From: JANYCO01 sp031416415
GTDB lineage: Bacteria > Bacteroidota > Bacteroidia > Cytophagales > Cytophagaceae
DNA: 23,415 nucleotides
NCBI GenBank assembly: GCA_031416415.1
Contig: JANOTP010000234.1
Span: forward strand, 1 to 23,415
Direction of reading: 5' to 3'
Positions 22,851-23,415 of the stretch are shown here, one piece after another. The position numbers and the translations under genes were made by a program. Position 1 is the stretch's first letter. Every line of letters starts with the position of its first letter. Under the pieces are notes generated by a model. The model did not search any database. It was not told the origin of the DNA and was given only the letters and a program-made list of their open reading frames with translations.

Positions 22851-23415
22851 ATGAAAAAAAAATATCTATTAGGATTGTTGTTTTTTTTTAGTTGTTCTAT
22901 ATTAATAAAGGCTCAAAATGAAGTACAGCTCAATACTGCTGAAATTGCTTTAGCACTTAAAAAGCTATCTACTGTAGGTTCAGTCCTATATATTGCGGCA
23001 CATCCAGACGATGAGAATACTCGTTTGCTTGCTTATTTGGCTAAGGAAAGAAATTTAAGAACAGGTTATTTGTCGCTTACACGCGGTGATGGAGGGCAAA
23101 ATTTAATTGGGAAAGAACAAGGTGAGTCGCTTGGTTTAATTCGCACACAAGAGCTTTTGGCTGCGCGTCGTAAAGATGGAGCAGAACAATTTTTTACACG
23201 AGCCAATGATTTTGGTTATTCTAAAAATCCAGAAGAAACATTTTCTATATGGAATAAAGACAGTATTCTAGCAGATGTTGTTTGGACGATCCGCCAGTTT
23301 AAACCCGATGTTGTTATCTGTCGATTTCCTACAACAGGAGAGGGAGGGCATGGACATCATACTGCTTCAGCCGTACTGGCGGTTGAAGCCTATGAAGCAG
23401 CAGCAGATGCTAAAA
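22851..23415 (+). CDS. Secreted PIG-L family deacetylase (LmbE-like), 5' part only
   Basis: 188 codons are present and the frame is still open at the window end. A signal peptide is clear: MKKKYLLGLLFFFSCSILIKAQ, with likely cleavage after KAQ (residue 22), so the protein is exported. The zinc motif AHPDDE follows at about 50-55, with TRGDGGQN at about 77-84 and a distal His cluster GHGHH near 170, all typical of PIG-L/LmbE deacetylases that remove acetyl groups from N-acetylglucosaminyl compounds. The AHPDDENTRLLAYLA form is found in large secreted Bacteroidota members with extra C-terminal domains; whether this one has them cannot be seen. The start of the gene carries nine As (22854-22862) and nine Ts (22881-22889). 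Confidence 0.88.
   Translation, partial: MKKKYLLGLLFFFSCSILIKAQNEVQLNTAEIALALKKLSTVGSVLYIAAHPDDENTRLLAYLAKERNLRTGYLSLTRGDGGQNLIGKEQGESLGLIRTQELLAARRKDGAEQFFTRANDFGYSKNPEETFSIWNKDSILADVVWTIRQFKPDVVICRFPTTGEGGHGHHTASAVLAVEAYEAAADAK

Overview
The window reads as chromosomal DNA of an AT-rich member of the phylum Bacteroidota. Three things point there: recurrent promoters of the Bacteroidota type (TTG about 20 bases ahead of TAnnTTTG, no obvious -10/-35 of the E. coli kind), mostly absent Shine-Dalgarno sequences, and lineage-typical proteins (an FtsL-like protein, a PASTA-tailed FtsI, MraY with a long insert, a FtsE-like ATPase behind a small uncharacterised protein). Order or family cannot be fixed from the sequence alone; a Chitinophaga/Sphingobacteria-like lineage is a guess.

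Left part (1-4914). On the minus strand lie the first codons of a probable hotdog acyl-CoA thioesterase, a phenylalanine 4-monooxygenase homologue whose third iron ligand appears changed from Glu to Gln, and a MeaB/ArgK GTPase. Divergent from meaB is the small SRP RNA gene with its own promoter and T-run. Then come a transaldolase with a clear promoter and terminator, a small unknown protein followed by a FtsE-like ATPase, and, convergent with it, a family 2 glycosyltransferase.

Middle (4915-21440). A 442-bp control region holds a 30-bp near-perfect palindrome, a consensus DnaA box, three GTGG repeats at exact 10-bp spacing (probable MraZ operator) and a textbook Bacteroidota promoter. It drives a 16-kb division and cell wall (dcw) cluster: mraZ, rsmH, ftsL-like, ftsI, murE, a four-helix-bundle (S23/IVP-type) gene, mraY, murD, ftsW, murG, murC, ftsQ, ftsA, ftsZ, closed by a strong hairpin terminator. 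The genes build the lipid-linked peptidoglycan precursor (murE, mraY, murD, murG, murC), polymerise and crosslink it at the septum (ftsW, ftsI) and organise the Z ring (ftsZ, ftsA, ftsQ, ftsL). murF, murB and ddl are not in the cluster.

Right part (21441-23415). A cyclase/arylformamidase-like gene on the minus strand, a shikimate kinase, and the start of a secreted PIG-L family deacetylase that runs off the end.

The most unusual signals are (1) tandem arrays with a strict 7-bp period, each with its own unit, filling at least four gene junctions of the dcw operon and running into the stop codons and last codons of murD and murG; (2) the four-helix-bundle gene between murE and mraY, overlapping the mraY start codon; (3) the altered metal site of the phenylalanine hydroxylase homologue; and (4) the compact DnaA box / MraZ repeat / promoter arrangement in front of mraZ.
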